A DNA stretch of 64,000 bases, from contig JAMYHL010000015.1 in assembly GCA_025531455.1 (NCBI GenBank), positions 1 through 64,000 on the forward strand, given 5' to 3'. Source of the DNA: Apiotrichum sp. Y4204 (taxonomy: Eukaryota > Basidiomycota > Tremellomycetes > Trichosporonales > Trichosporonaceae). The first letter of the stretch is position 1. Every line of letters starts with the position of its first letter. The notes under the pieces are model-generated. The model did no database searches and was not told where the DNA came from. It saw only the letters and a list, made by a program, of their open reading frames with translations. Shown piece after piece: positions 26,775 to 38,738 of the stretch. Made by a program: the position numbers and the translations under genes.

Positions 26775-28234
26775 ATGGAAGGCATCGATATCCCCTCCGT
26801 GGTGCCCGATGAGCTGAAGAAGGCATGCGACGCCCTCGTCAAGCGCGCAACCGAGGTCAAGCGTTCCGAGCCCGTCATCTCCTACTGGTGTGAGTATGTT
26901 GCGCGACGCGTGCCGCGTTCCTCGTTTCGCGTTCCCCTCTAACTCTGACAGGCTGCTTTGCCGCGGCGCAGAATGCACTCAAAGCCCCGCGCACGCCGCA
27001 GGGCACGGCGTTCCTCATGGCGCTCCTCGACTGTCTTGAGGAGGTGCGTACCAAGCTTTTTTCAAACTCACACTGCAGATGAAGGCGGTCCTGGCCGCCA
27101 ACGAGGCAGTGACCAACGAAGCCGCGGGCAGCGCGTACGTCGAGAACTTTGCGCTGCGTATCTTTGTCAGCGCCGACAATGACGAGCGCAAGGGCAAGTT
27201 TGATCGGTGAGCTGGTTGAGACCCAGATTGAAGCTGACAGCACAGGTCCGTCATCCAGCGCTTTGCCGTTTCCGCGCAGTTTATGGAGGTGCTGCGCTGC
27301 TTTGAGGGCGGCATGTCGGACGAGGTATGTGTGCTAACTACACGGTTGCTCCGCGTTACTCACATGCAGATGGAGCAGAAGCGGAAGTACGCCCTGTGGA
27401 AAGCGGCCGACCTCTCAAAGTGTCTCCGCGAGGGCCGCACACCCGTCGCCGGTCCACGTGAGTAGAGCTATCCAGTATTGCAGTATCAACTGACCCACAG
27501 CGGTATCCGAGGAGGACGAGCTTGATGCCGAGCTCGCGGCGCTCTCGCCCCCACAGGGCGAGACACCGCCGGCTGTGGCTCAAAGCCCTTCGCCTCGCGG
27601 CTCCCTCTCGGGCTCTCAACCTTCCACCATCGCCTTCTCGTCCCCGGCCTCGGCCTCAGCACCTGTGCCTCCGCACCTCGGACGCACCGATTCCGCCCAG
27701 TGGTCTACGGTCGCCACGCCCGGCGCCGACGGCCACGGCGAGGACTCGTGGCCCTCTGCCAAGCTGGGCACGCCGGCCGCTCGCGCAATGGCACGGTCCC
27801 AGTCGGCAGAAGCAGCGGACGCGGAGGGCAAGAACGTGCGCTTTTCGGGCCCGGACGGCGCGCCACTCTCCCCCGCCCAGACGTTTGCGAGCGTTACGGA
27901 CTTTAGTGAGATTGGTGCACCGCCCCCGACAGAGGTGCCCCCGCCGCATCTTCCCGAGCCATCGGTTCCCCTCGCCAAGAGCGTATCGCCGCCAACGCCA
28001 AAGGCCACTTCGCCAATCAAGGGAGTGTCGCCGCCAAAGAGCACGTCGCCGCCAGTGTCCAAGCCGACGCCGCTGCCCGCACCCAAGGCTGTGCGCCCCA
28101 ACGTCCCAGCGCCGAGGGCTACTCCCCCAGCTCCTGCTCACCATGCGCCCCCTCCTGTCCATCACGCCCCGGTCCACCCGCCGACGCATCATGCTCAGGT
28201 CCACCCGGCACCTATGGCCTCGTACGCCCATGCG

Positions 28235-28266
<32 letters not shown>

Positions 28267-28402
28267 CGCCCGCCTCGGTCGCCGGGAGACCGAGTTGGTG
28301 CAGAAGCATGCTCGATGGGCGATCTCTGCAATGGATTACGATGATTACGACACTGCGAGGAAGCAGCTGCTACTCGCGCTGAGCATGCTGCCTCCCGCAT
28401 AG
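26775..28402 (+). CDS. Vta1/LIP5-like ESCRT-III and Vps4 cofactor
   Basis: Six exons (26775-26889, 26952-27043, 27079-27206, 27246-27324, 27370-27457, 27501-28402) give 467 aa. The N-terminal ~160 residues are the helical Vta1 domain: KRSEPVISYWC, then NALKAPRTPQG, the helix ERKGKFDRSVIQRF and YALWKAADLSKCLREG are typical. A long Pro/Ala/Ser-rich linker, including a (Pro-Ala)n run at 28230-28265, separates it from the C-terminal Vps4-stimulating helices. These contain QKHARWAISAMDYDDYDTAR and end in LSMLPPA. Vta1 stimulates the Vps4 ATPase during multivesicular body sorting on endosomes. At 467 aa it is longer than yeast Vta1 because of the linker. It converges on the Nto1-like gene with under 200 bp between the stops. 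Confidence 0.93.
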
Positions 28403-28593
28403 GACGAACCGTCTCCCTCGATAATGGATGAACTGATAATAGATACACCTGCATACTGGATGCCATGATGACATTAATTACATACACATGATACCAACAC
28501 CGTGGCATTCCTTACTTTTCCTTTGCCTCCATCGCCTCTTTCGCCAGCCTGCCTGTTAGCTCTGTCGCAAACGTTTCAGATGATCTGGGACAC

Positions 28594-31500
28594 TCACTTG
28601 TACGCGGTGCGACAGGTATTCCTGAGATGTTTGTTCCTGAACGCGCCACGGTTTCCACTCTTGCTCCCCTTTCCAGTGAGGAACTGCTCATCAAGCTCCT
28701 CATCCTCGCCAAAGACAGTGAGCTTATCGAGTGGGACCCACGCCCACGACTGGGACTTGTCGTAGAAGCGCGTGAGCCACACAGTTCCATGAGCCGCCCT
28801 GGCGTCCGCCTCGAGGTCCAATACAGTCTGCGGCACCAGCTCGTGGTCCGCGACAGGGTCGACAATGATGGCCGGGAAGTAAGGATACGATGGAACCTTT
28901 GCCCAAACTGGCGTCAGCACGATAGACCGCCAATATTCACTCACCCAGTGTCCCTGGCGAGTACGTATTAGTCGTCATCCGTTTTGCGCGCTTGGCTGGC
29001 TTGTGCACTTCGGGCGGCGGCGATAGGCTGGAACGCGCCATGTTGGGAAATGTGTCCGTCGTAGCGCTAGGCTGAGCCGATTCGGGGACAGGCGTGAGCT
29101 CGTCCTCGTCTTCTCCGGAAAGCGGCGACGACGGACCGGGGGCCGGCTCTACGGTGCGGCTACGTGATTCACTAGACCGCGCACGCCCTTTGCCTTTCAC
29201 GTCTACCCGTTCGCTCTTCACAGAAACCGAATCCGCGTCCCGTCCCTTGGTAGTGCTCGGCGTCTTGGACGCTCGACGGGGTTTCTTGGCTATTGGAGTG
29301 GTGATGGGCGGGGGAACATTGGACGCCCGCTTTCGTTTCGATCCCTCAGGTAAAATCCACCCAACGTTGAACCGCTTGTACTCCTCCAAGGGATCGACGC
29401 TTGTCGTGACGAGATCGAGCTTGCGTTCAGCATCTCGCCGCTCGCGGTCGGACATGGTCAGGATTGACTGGACACCAAGCACACCCCGTTCCGGCCGCGT
29501 TAGTGGCTTGATGCTGCCGGGCGAGCTGGGTGGGGTGAGGTCGCTGCCATACTTGTCCGCATCGTGGTCTTCGGAGACGTTTCGAGCCCCTTTCGTATCC
29601 GCCGCAAGCGCAGCGTCCTTAGGTGTGGGTTCGTCTTCGCCAGTAAGCGCTTCCCGTCGATCTTGCGTCTCATTGGGTTCAGCGTGTGCCATGGCTTCCA
29701 CCACAGCATCGTCCGTGCTCGCAGCAGGTTCGGCCGTGTCCTCGACCCGTTCCGTGTCCGCCGAGTCTGGTTCCGTCTTCGGTTGAATCGTGTCCGCAGT
29801 GGTATCGAGCTCTTCAACGGCTTGCGCATCTGTTGATTCGGAAGTGTCGTTCGTTGGCTGAAGCTGGCCGGGAACTTGCTCAGTGCTTGGTTCACCAGGG
29901 GCTTGTTCGTCCACGTCCATCGTATCGCCAATGGGTTCCTCGGGTATAGTGGGATCCACAGCGTGCGCCGTTGGCCTTTCTTTAGACGCCTCGGACGCCT
30001 TCTCTGTAGTACCTGCGTCCGGTGTTGCGAGATCCTTCGTGGCCTTGCCCTTCTCCGCGACAGCTTTCGGCTCCTCCTCGTTCTCGTGCTCGTCCTTCTC
30101 GTTTGGGACACCGTCCTTCACCGCCCCGGCATCGCCCTGCCCCGCGGTACTCTCCGGTCGAGCATCCTTCTCCAGTGAGGCTTCTGCCTCAGCCTCCGGC
30201 ACCGGTTCAGGCTTTGTCGGCTCCAGAGGCGGAAGCTCCCCGCGCTCCCTCGCAAGGGCCTCCTTCTTGAGCCGCCTACGCTCACGCTCCTTGTCGCGTT
30301 TCCTGATCCTCTCCGCCTCCTTTTTCAACGCCAATGCTTCCTTGGCCCGCTTCTTCTCCGCCTTCTCGCGCTCTCTGCGCTCCGCAAGAGCCGCCTGTTT
30401 GGCAGCCTCCTCGGGATCCAGCGGTGGCTTTGGAGTGTCTGGGGTGTCGGCGGCGGCGACACTGCTGCGAGTATCCCGAGCCGGAGATTGCACGGCAGCG
30501 GCGCTGCGGGTCGCACGCTGAAACGCTGCGTCTATTGGCGGAGGACGTCGAGAAGTATTTGGTTTCTCTCTCTGGCGGGGAACTGGTGGAGTGGGAGCTG
30601 TGATGCTGGCAGAAGCACTGCCGTCGCCCTCGGAAGCAAAGATCGAGGAGAGCATATCATGCCCATTGTCCGCAGGACCGAGGAGGCTCTTGAGGAGGAG
30701 AAGCGAGGGTTCCAGATCGCCGACCTGGTCTGCGTCCGCAACGACAAGTTCATCATCATCGACAGGCATTAAAGCACTGTGTGGCCGGATGAGATCCAAC
30801 TCGTCAAGGACAGGAAGAGCGTTCCTCTTGATTCTGGATGCTGCCCGGTGGAATGGTGTCTCCGACTTGTTGTACTGCATCGCATTGTCAAGGACAAGCA
30901 TTATGTCGCGCTTGAACGTCTTGGTGTCGAGGTATTCCACTCGGTCGATTTTTTCTTCAATCTGCGACCAGCACATCGGTTCTTTGATAACGTCGTAATA
31001 ATCAGGTACGTCGTCCTTGCTAACCGGATGAAGGAATATCTCCGACTTGTCCATACTGGGGTCAGTTAAGTTTGGTTTGATTCACCTACGCAACGATCCT
31101 TGAGAGAGTTTGCCGCAATGTGATGTAGTGCGGGAAGATGAAGTTGTCCACAACGTCCTGGATGACATGGGCTTGGCGGAGCTTCTCTTTCTCGCGTTTT
31201 CGCACGAGTTCCGCGAGTAATCGGACCTTCTCCAGATCGTTGCGAAGCATAACAAGGAACTAGTGTCAGAGATTGAGCGCTGCAGGTTACCTACCTCCAG
31301 CTTCTGAGCCCGTTCAGCGTCAGTCTGTTCTTTGGACTCGCTCGTCGCCGTCCATGGTTCAAGATGAAGTCGTTTCAGGAGCGGTGCCCCTCGGCGAGCC
31401 TCACGCTTCAGACTCCAGTATCGACAAAGTCTTTCGACAAACTGCTGTTTCTTGCGGATGCTGACTTTGGCGACATACTCGAGCAGCTTTGTCACAATCA

Positions 31501-32900
31501 TCCGGGGCACGATTGGCGGCCCCGGGCGGTATGACTTTGTGTGCGCCCGGGCGGTCTTGGGCGTAACCGTTTTCAATGTGGGCGAGCTTTTGCGCACCTG
31601 TTTCTTGGGAACAGGCGTCGCCTCAAAGTCAACACCATCCTCATCCGATTCAGAGTCATGATAATCGGTATCATTGTCATCGGTGTCTTCTTCGCGGCCT
31701 TCTCGCCATTCAGCCTGATGTCAGAGAAGTTCCTTCTGGGAGGCACATACCGGAAGGTGCTTGTCGCAGTAAGCGCGGAGTTGCCCATCGGCTCCCATTA
31801 ACTTCATACTCATGAGCAGGCCCATTTGACGAGCGCAAGTGACGTGAAAGGCAGTGAAACAACTCTTGTTCTCACACTGGATACAAGCACCAACACGTTC
31901 CTTGCAGAGCGAGCATATCTGCGATTAGCAATAGTCAGTTTTGGACGACCCACAAGTTTCCAGCGGTTCTTCGGGACATTCTCCACACCCTCAACAGGCT
32001 CCATGTACACTGCGTTGCCGACGCTGAGCTCCGGGATCCAGATCGCACACAGCAGATGGCTCCAATGCCCTGTCGTTGTCTGCTTGAACGCACCGCCTTC
32101 ATTGGGGCAGAACAAGCAGGAGACGGGATTCTCAGGCGACACGGTGCACTTGCGGCACAGCCATTGGCCTTCCGGGATATAAGGCACTCCGTAGCAATCC
32201 TGGTGAACTGCGAGGTTGCATCCATCGCAGAAGACAATCGCGTTCGAGTTCTCGCCTTCTCCATCGTCGCAAATAGCGCACTTGGAGTCCTCGACAGGCA
32301 TATGCGACGCCGGTTGCGGAATGCGCTTGATCTGGTGGTGGTCAGACCGGAAGGAGACGTCATACGCACAAGATTGAACCATTCCTTCTCCAACTTGTCC
32401 ATGATAATCTCAAATAGCTCATACGACACTGGCGCAGATTGATCCTTCTTGCGCTCCGCGTTCACGGCATCGAGCCACTCTTGGTCTGCTGTGAATAATG
32501 CGTTTGGGCAGGAGCACCCACCTTGCTCGTCCATGTCATATTCGACTTGAACCGCGAGCTCCGACTCGATAGGTTCTGCTGTTAGCTATCTGAAACAGCG
32601 ATCCGCGTTCTCACCGATATAGCGGATATAGTGCTCCGGTCTTTCAAAGTCGGAAAAGTCATTGTCTGCGGTGAGAGGAGGAAGACGCGGGAGATACCAA
32701 CAGCCATAACTTCTCGCCTGGTCCTGATGGAGGTCAGCTTACAGCGCATATACAGCTCCCATATGGTCCATACTCACAGAGTGCACCCCGGCGGGTCCTA
32801 GTAACGACTTGTCGTCGGTAATGATGTGAAAGGACACGACGGGAATGTCATATGTCTTGTCTGCAGCCGGGCGGGCCTTTACAGGCATTGGCTTGGGCAT
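28594..32900 (-). CDS. BRPF/Nto1-like PHD-bromodomain-PWWP protein (NuA3-type HAT subunit)
   Basis: Ten exons (32900-32778, 32723-32615, 32575-32522, 32485-32370, 32331-31954, 31918-31751, 31714-31295, 31259-31090, 31055-28945, 28907-28594) give 1,320 aa in phase. Order: a BRPF-type N-terminal region ([14 protein letters not shown], then VEYDMDEQD), then a PHD finger starting [11 protein letters not shown] near residue 151. An extended PHD zinc-knuckle module follows ([21 protein letters not shown]). A helical region leads to a bromodomain ([20 protein letters not shown], about 515-600). Then comes a ~600-residue Lys/Glu/Ala/Pro-rich disordered stretch. A C-terminal PWWP domain begins [14 protein letters not shown] near 1217. 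Such proteins read histone H3 and scaffold MYST-family acetyltransferases. Two introns have tandem AGCAG acceptors; I took the downstream AG to keep the family motif DEQD. The last codons after TAYK are uncertain, since a further intron is possible. Confidence 0.92.
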
Positions 32901-33495
32901 GATGGGCACATGCGCAAAGGGCGTACAGCTGCCGTAGCCGTGGTGATGAGCAGTGAGTCTGTTGTGGGATTGGATGGTGTAAAATGATGGTGATAACAGC
33001 AACAACAACAGAACTCGAGACTTTGTGGTGTCCAGAAGGACGCGACTAGAGAACTCCCCTGACCAACACAATCACTACGGGAAGGGGTCGGATTAGGGGG
33101 CCCCGCAGAATTTCGTCCATCCATTTGAAATTGGACTCGTTGTTCCTTGTCCAGCCAGGGGGGGACGACAACAACAAAATACAACAACACAACACACTAC
33201 ATGGGCCCATACTGTTGAGAATCACACCTCCTCAGACAGCTAGACATACACACACACTCTCCTGAGACATTAAGACACTCTCTTTCACTCTTTGTCTCCA
33301 CCGACACGAACCTCTTTTGGAGAGACAATGGGCCGTCGTTCACCCACTCGCAACCATTAAATCGATACATCCCGGCTGTCGGAGTTCTTCATCCTCATCA
33401 TCACTCCTTTCTTCCGGCACTCTAATCTAACCGCCACCTGCTCACATTGATCTCCCCTTTACCCCGCCGCCGCAATCGACCTTGAAGAACTTCTG
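32901..33495. promoter_or_regulatory. bidirectional promoter, Nto1-like and Tudor-like genes
   Basis: 595 bp separate the two divergent starts. The right half is C/T-rich, as in fungal leaders, and CA-rich runs lie around 33180-33260. No known motif stands out. Confidence 0.55.
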
Positions 33496-35528
33496 ATGTT
33501 GGGGAAACGGCGCCGCAAGAACGAGGACGCGGACGACACTGAACCTCTTCCTTCCGCCTCTGCGTCTGCCGTCGACACGCCATCACCCCCAAAGCGTATC
33601 ACGTCGAAGGGCAAGCAGAAGAGCGGTACCGATACTTCAAAGCCGCGCCGTCAGAGTGGTAGGGTGCCTGCATCGCGACCAAGTGCGCAAACGCAACGGA
33701 AAGATAGCAACAATTCGAGGACACCGGAATCGGCCAGACGAACGCAAACACCGACGCGAGGACCAGCTCGTGTCCGGGAGAGGTCGTTCTCGACTCCGCC
33801 ACGGGAACCAGCAACTCCGGATGAAGATCTCTACGATCCGGGTGAAGATTCTCAGGAGGTGGATATCTTCGAATGGCTGGACTCGGTGAATAGACCCGGG
33901 GGAACGAACTCGTCGTCATTGTCTTCTGCGCCAATATCATCACGGGACCCGGCTCCGGAACCGTTGCCGACGCTCCCACCGGCTGTGACAATGGGTCATT
34001 CGTGCTTGGCGTGGGATAGAAGTTGTTACATCCCGGCCAAGCTCGTCGACTTCATTCCGACAGCCAGCTCGGGGCGCTACTTTCTCGCCGAGAATCGTCT
34101 TGGGCAGCGTTACCAACTTCCTCGGAGCAAGATACTTTTCATGTATGTTCCTGAGGACGAGGAACGGATGATGGGCGTCACGGTGAGTTGTCTCTCTGCC
34201 CGCGCGACGAGCACCCTTGAGGCTGACTACAGATTGGAGAAGTTGAGCCCGTGTTGAAGGACGCTGCTTCGCGCGAGATGCAGCAGTACGCAGAGGAACA
34301 AGTACGCGCTGTCGAGCCACTACTACGACGATTGCTTGCGGAGGAGTACGCCCCGGCGCAATGGCGCGTGGACTTGTTTCACCGCATCAACAGTTCGCCC
34401 AATCCTGTCTGGCGTAGCTTGGACGTTCACGCAGACGTCGGAGATCTCTTGTCAAACCAGACAGTTGCTCTCCACCAGGCGCTTTCGCGGTGGCTGGATG
34501 CCGAGTTGGCGGCCTTCTCCGCGGCTCCCGAACCCTGTACAGATGAGAGTCATGATGGGCAAACTCCTCCTGCGGCAGCGCTCACAGCAACAATGGCCGC
34601 TGAACCCGTCCCAACACCGGTCGCGAACGGCATCGTTGCATCTCCAACCGCGCCGGAAATAGCAACTGTCGCAGATCAAGCACCTGCTCTGGTTCCAGCT
34701 GAGCCAACGCCCGCCGAAACGGAGTCGATACCAGCGGCAGTTGATGTGACAGCTACCTCCGACACTGGTTCAGCTGCAGGCGTGGATCCAAGTTCAATGG
34801 ACCCAGCTGCCACCTCACCCGAACCATCGGCATCAACAAAGCCGGAACCAGACTCGTCAAAGCACGAACCAGCAGCCTCGACGGAGGAAGTTTCGGCCCC
34901 AACGGAGCTGCCGCCAGTCTCGCCCGAGGAGGCTTCAGCCGCGACAGAGCAAGTTTCGACCCCAACGGAGCACACCCCGATCGTCAACGGCGCGGCCAGC
35001 AGCTCTGACGCTGCTCAAGCTGCAGCCGAAGCTTCCCCCCCAGCCGCGAGTGCGCCCTGCTCAACGGCTGATCCGGCAGTTCCTGGCGAAACAGCGCCGC
35101 CCTCGTCTCCAACTGCGGACCCCCCAGCTGCCAGCGCGTCCGTTCCATCGGTTGCCCCGGTGGATGCCTCCAAAACAGAACCACCACCTCCGTCACCACG
35201 ATGGGCAAGGCTCCATCCCGAGCGGCTCGCGAACTTTGCGCTCTCCGTTCTCGTCCCCGAGACGCTCATCGCGCTGTGCATTCAGCAATTCTCGCTAGAT
35301 AGCGGGTCCGAGGGCCAAACGTACAACACGGCGCGCAAGAAGCTGAGAAAGCTCGGCGACGACCCCACCCGGCAGTTCTGGGAGGATCTCAGTGAACGAC
35401 TGAATTACCTTCGGAGGCGCCACGACGACGCGCTAGAAAAGCTAGAGAGAACCGCACCCCCGAAACCGGACAATCTGCTGGTGACGCTCGGCGGGCGGCG
35501 GACCCGGCGTGTATTATACAAAGACTAA
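33496..35528 (+). CDS. nuclear protein with Tudor-like domain
   Basis: Two exons (33496-34182, 34233-35528) give 660 aa. The N-terminus has a strong nuclear localisation signal (GKRRRKN) in a Ser/Thr/Pro/Arg-rich region. Residues about 168-222 look like a Tudor or PWWP-like barrel: it has CLAWDRSCYIPAKLVDF, RYFLAENRLGQRYQLP and KILFMYVPEDE, the Trp/Tyr-rich strand order of chromatin readers. A helical region follows the intron (REMQQYAEEQVRAVEPLLRR). A ~250-residue Ala/Pro/Ser/Glu repeat-like stretch (SAPTELPPVSPEEAS and variants) leads to a helical C-terminus (PETLIALCIQQF, RKKLRKLGDD, RLNYLRRRHDDALEKLE). I do not know a named orthologue. The divergent partner is a chromatin reader, so a chromatin role is plausible but inferred. 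Confidence 0.75.
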
Positions 35529-36525
35529 TTTGGGGCTTTTAGTCTGTCTATCTGTTACGCAGTAGTATCTTATGAGATGTTGTACATAGCACCCCGAGTC
35601 GAGTTGCGCCCTGGTGTAACGACAGTTTCTGGAGACGCGCTGGGTGGGGCCGCCATGCTGCACGACGTGGGAGGGACAGGCGTACAGGCGGGCTGTCGAT
35701 TGTTGCGAAACTATTGCGCGCGCCGTCAGAGGCGCTGGGCCGCCAATCCGTCAATCCTGCTCCAGACTGCCTCCGAGCACGAGTGCAACTGATGGACGAT
35801 CGACAGCTGCTGGCCATGCACCAAGTGCGACGCCCTTCAGGCATGTAGTCGTGTTGCAACAACTGTGGATCCAATACGCGCCTCTGCTAGCCCAGGCGCG
35901 TCATGCTGCACGTACTGTATGTGCCGAGTGCCGCCAGTATGCAGTGTGTGCATACGACGTGTGGCGTCATCGCCTCGCGCGTCGTATCACGCATCGGAGC
36001 ATCGGCGCTGGTCGGCCTATCGGCCGAGCCGGGTGGGCCCTGGCTGGTTGGTGGTGGAGTATTGCGCTGATTTTCCGGCAGCCAGTGACGCGTCGGACTT
36101 GGACCCATTTTGTGGCATTTTTTGCGTGTTCTATAGGCGAGAGAGCCCGAGACACACACAGAGTTGGCGGAACGCAATTACGCGAGCTGACTGGATGCGT
36201 TTCAGGGACTGGATGTGGCAGCTACAGTCTCGCACCGCGGACATGCTTGGCAGATTGCTCCAAACTCGTTGCTCCCCATATCAGGAGGTCCCTTCGCCAT
36301 GCACTGATGCGTGCTCGCTGTTCCTCCCTGCCCCGTCATCATTGCAGCTAAGCCATTCACAGAACAATATGGGTATCTTTCAATCTCGATGCATTTTTCC
36401 AGAGCCAGAGGCAACCAGTTTATTACTACTACCTGCCTTCGACCCCTTTACCCTCATTGAGGAACACCGAAAGCGTGAGCGGTCGGCGCTGCCCCAACCG
36501 TTTTCGGCTGATGGTTGTGGTTCGC
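35529..36525. other. intergenic region between two converging genes
   Basis: About 1 kb. No recognisable gene; one 235-codon frame on the + strand (35644-36351) has no domain and is likely chance. Confidence 0.6.
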
Positions 36526-37027
36526 TTAAGCGGTGAAGTCGGAGATGTGGGCCTCGAGGAGCTTCTTCATCTCCTCCTCGATCTCCTTGGTGAGGACACC
36601 GCCGGAGAGCTTCTCGAGGAGACCCTGGTGCTGCGACTTGAGCTGCTCGGTGAACGACTTCTCCCAGGCGCCGATCTTGTCAGTGGGGACGTTGTCAAGG
36701 AGACCGTTGACACCGGCGTAGATGATGGGAGCCATGACCTCGGTGGGCATGGGCGAGTACTGGGGCTGCTTCAGGAGCTCAGTGAGACGGGCACCACGGT
36801 TGAGGAGGAAACGGGTCGAGGCGTCGAGGTCCGAACCGAACTGGGCGAAAGCGGCGACCTCACGGTACTGAGCGAGGTAGAGCTTGAGCGAACCGGCAAC
36901 CGACTTCATGAGCTTGGTCTGGGCGGCGGAACCGACACGCGAGACGGAAAGACCGACGTTGATAGCGGGACGGATACCCTTGAAGAAGAGCTCAGCCTCC
37001 AGGAAGATCTGGCCGTCGGTAATGGAA

Positions 37028-37059
<32 letters not shown>

Positions 37060-38738
37060 ACCACCCTGGGTCTCAATGATGGGGAGGGCAGTGAGCGAAC
37101 CACCACCGTACTTCTCGTTCATCTTGGCGGCACGCTCAAGGAGACGCGAGTGGAGGTAGAAGACGTCACCGGGGTAAGCCTCACGACCGGGGGGACGACG
37201 AAGAAGAAGGGACATCTGACGGTAGGCGACGGCCTGCTTGGAAAGGTCATCGTAGATGATGAGGGCGTGCTTGCCGTTGTCACGGAACCACTCGCCCATG
37301 GCGGCACCCGAGAAGGGAGCAAGGTACTGAAGGGGAGCGGCGTCCGAGGCGGTAGCGGCGACGATGATCGAGTACTTCATGGCGTCGTTCTCCTCAAGGG
37401 TCTTGACGAGCTGAGCGACGGTCGAACGCTTCTGGCCAACGGCGACGTAGACACAGTAGAGCTTCTTCTTCTCGTCGTTGCCGTCGTTCCACTTCTTCTG
37501 GTTGAGGATGGTGTCAAGAGCGACGGCCGACTTTCCGGTCTGACGGTCACCAATGATCAGCTCACGCTGGCCACGGCCAATGGGGACGAGCGCGTCGACC
37601 GACTTGAGACCGGTCTGCATGGGCTCGTGGACCGAGCGACGGGGAAGAATACCGGGGGCCTTCTGCTGGGCCTTGGCACGGCCAGAGGCGTTGATGGGGC
37701 CCTTGCCGTCAATGGGGTTGCCGAGAGCGTCAACGACACGGCCGAGGAGCTCGGGGCCGACGGGAACGTCGACAATCTCGCCGGTACGCTTGACGGTGTC
37801 ACCCTCCTTGATGAGACGGTCGTTACCGAAGATGGTAACACCGACGTTGTCGGCCTCGAGGTTAAGAGCCATGCCGCGGATACCCGAAGAGAACTCAACC
37901 ATCTCCTCGGCCTGGACGTTGCGGAGACCGTAGACACGGGCGATACCGTCACCAATGGCTGGAAAAGTGTTAACACGTGCGCCGAGATCCAGAACAGTTA
38001 TCTAGGTGCATGATACTCACTGAGGACACGGCCGGTCTCCTGGACGTCACCGCCAACCGAGGTGCCGGCGATGCGCGACTCAAGGATCGACGAGACCTCC
38101 GAAGCGGCTGTTGTGGGAATGAGATGCGATGGACATTGGCGGATTGAAAGTGGGTGGTGGTGGTGGTGGTGGTGCGGGGGAAGCGTGGCAGATCATTGGT
38201 CCGATGGTGGAGGTTTGGGGCAGCCAAGGGTGCGACGTGTTTAAAAAACGCCAATGGTGCAAAAGAATCGCCGTGGTCAGCTCAAGAACAGATACGTAGC
38301 ATCAAAGGCAGAGATGGTAGCCCATGCCTATACCTACCGGGCTTGGCGGTCGCGTACGAGCGAGCGAGGCGACGCTATGACTGTCAGCGAAAACTCGGCG
38401 ATGTATGGTCCCTTGCGATGCGGCGCGCGCAAGGGGGGATGTCGGGAGGTGATGAAAAAGAACTCTGGCGAGCTGGCGACCGCAGTGGGCAGCGCGCACG
38501 CCGTCGGCGCCGGGCAGGCAGTGTCGGATCCCGTTGCCAGTCGACTGCGCCGGCGCCAACTCGCCAGAGTCTGTGGCTTCTTTTTCTTCTCCGATACAAG
38601 CCCCCCACTTCCCCCCCGTTTTCCTAGCCGAATCTCGGGGGTGTGCGCGCGCTCGCAGACAGCGAGTAGGTGACCAAGATGTCGAGGGAGACTCACGCCG
38701 GTGGCCGCGCGGAGCGAGTTCCGGATGGCGGACTGCAT
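36526..38738 (-). CDS. ATP1: mitochondrial F1-ATP synthase alpha subunit
   Basis: Four exons (38738-38697, 38374-38338, 38107-38021, 37958-36526) give 532 aa. The N-terminus [14 protein letters not shown], then [12 protein letters not shown], is a mitochondrial presequence, with the 37-nt second exon supplying the RSYA cleavage-type motif. The mature part opens [14 protein letters not shown]. The nucleotide-binding P-loop GDRQTGKS is at about 192-199. Other signatures are [17 protein letters not shown] and the catalytic-site [17 protein letters not shown]. The protein forms the alpha subunits of the F1 hexamer in the matrix. The first intron is 322 nt and the second 230 nt, far longer than neighbours, and the second holds a (GGT)n run. 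Codons are strongly biased to C-ending forms, as expected for a highly expressed gene. Confidence 0.97.
38153..38173. repeat. (GGT)7 microsatellite in ATP1 intron 2
   Basis: Seven GGT triplets on the + strand, lying inside the intron between ATP1 exons 2 and 3. Confidence 0.9.

Noticed and set aside
35644..36351. 235-codon + strand frame
   Set aside because: No domain and no coherent start context; intergenic between convergent genes.
36533..38013. 518-codon + strand frame opposite ATP1
   Set aside because: Mirror of the strongly codon-biased ATP1 gene; the Val/Leu/Gly/Glu-rich translation is an antisense artefact.
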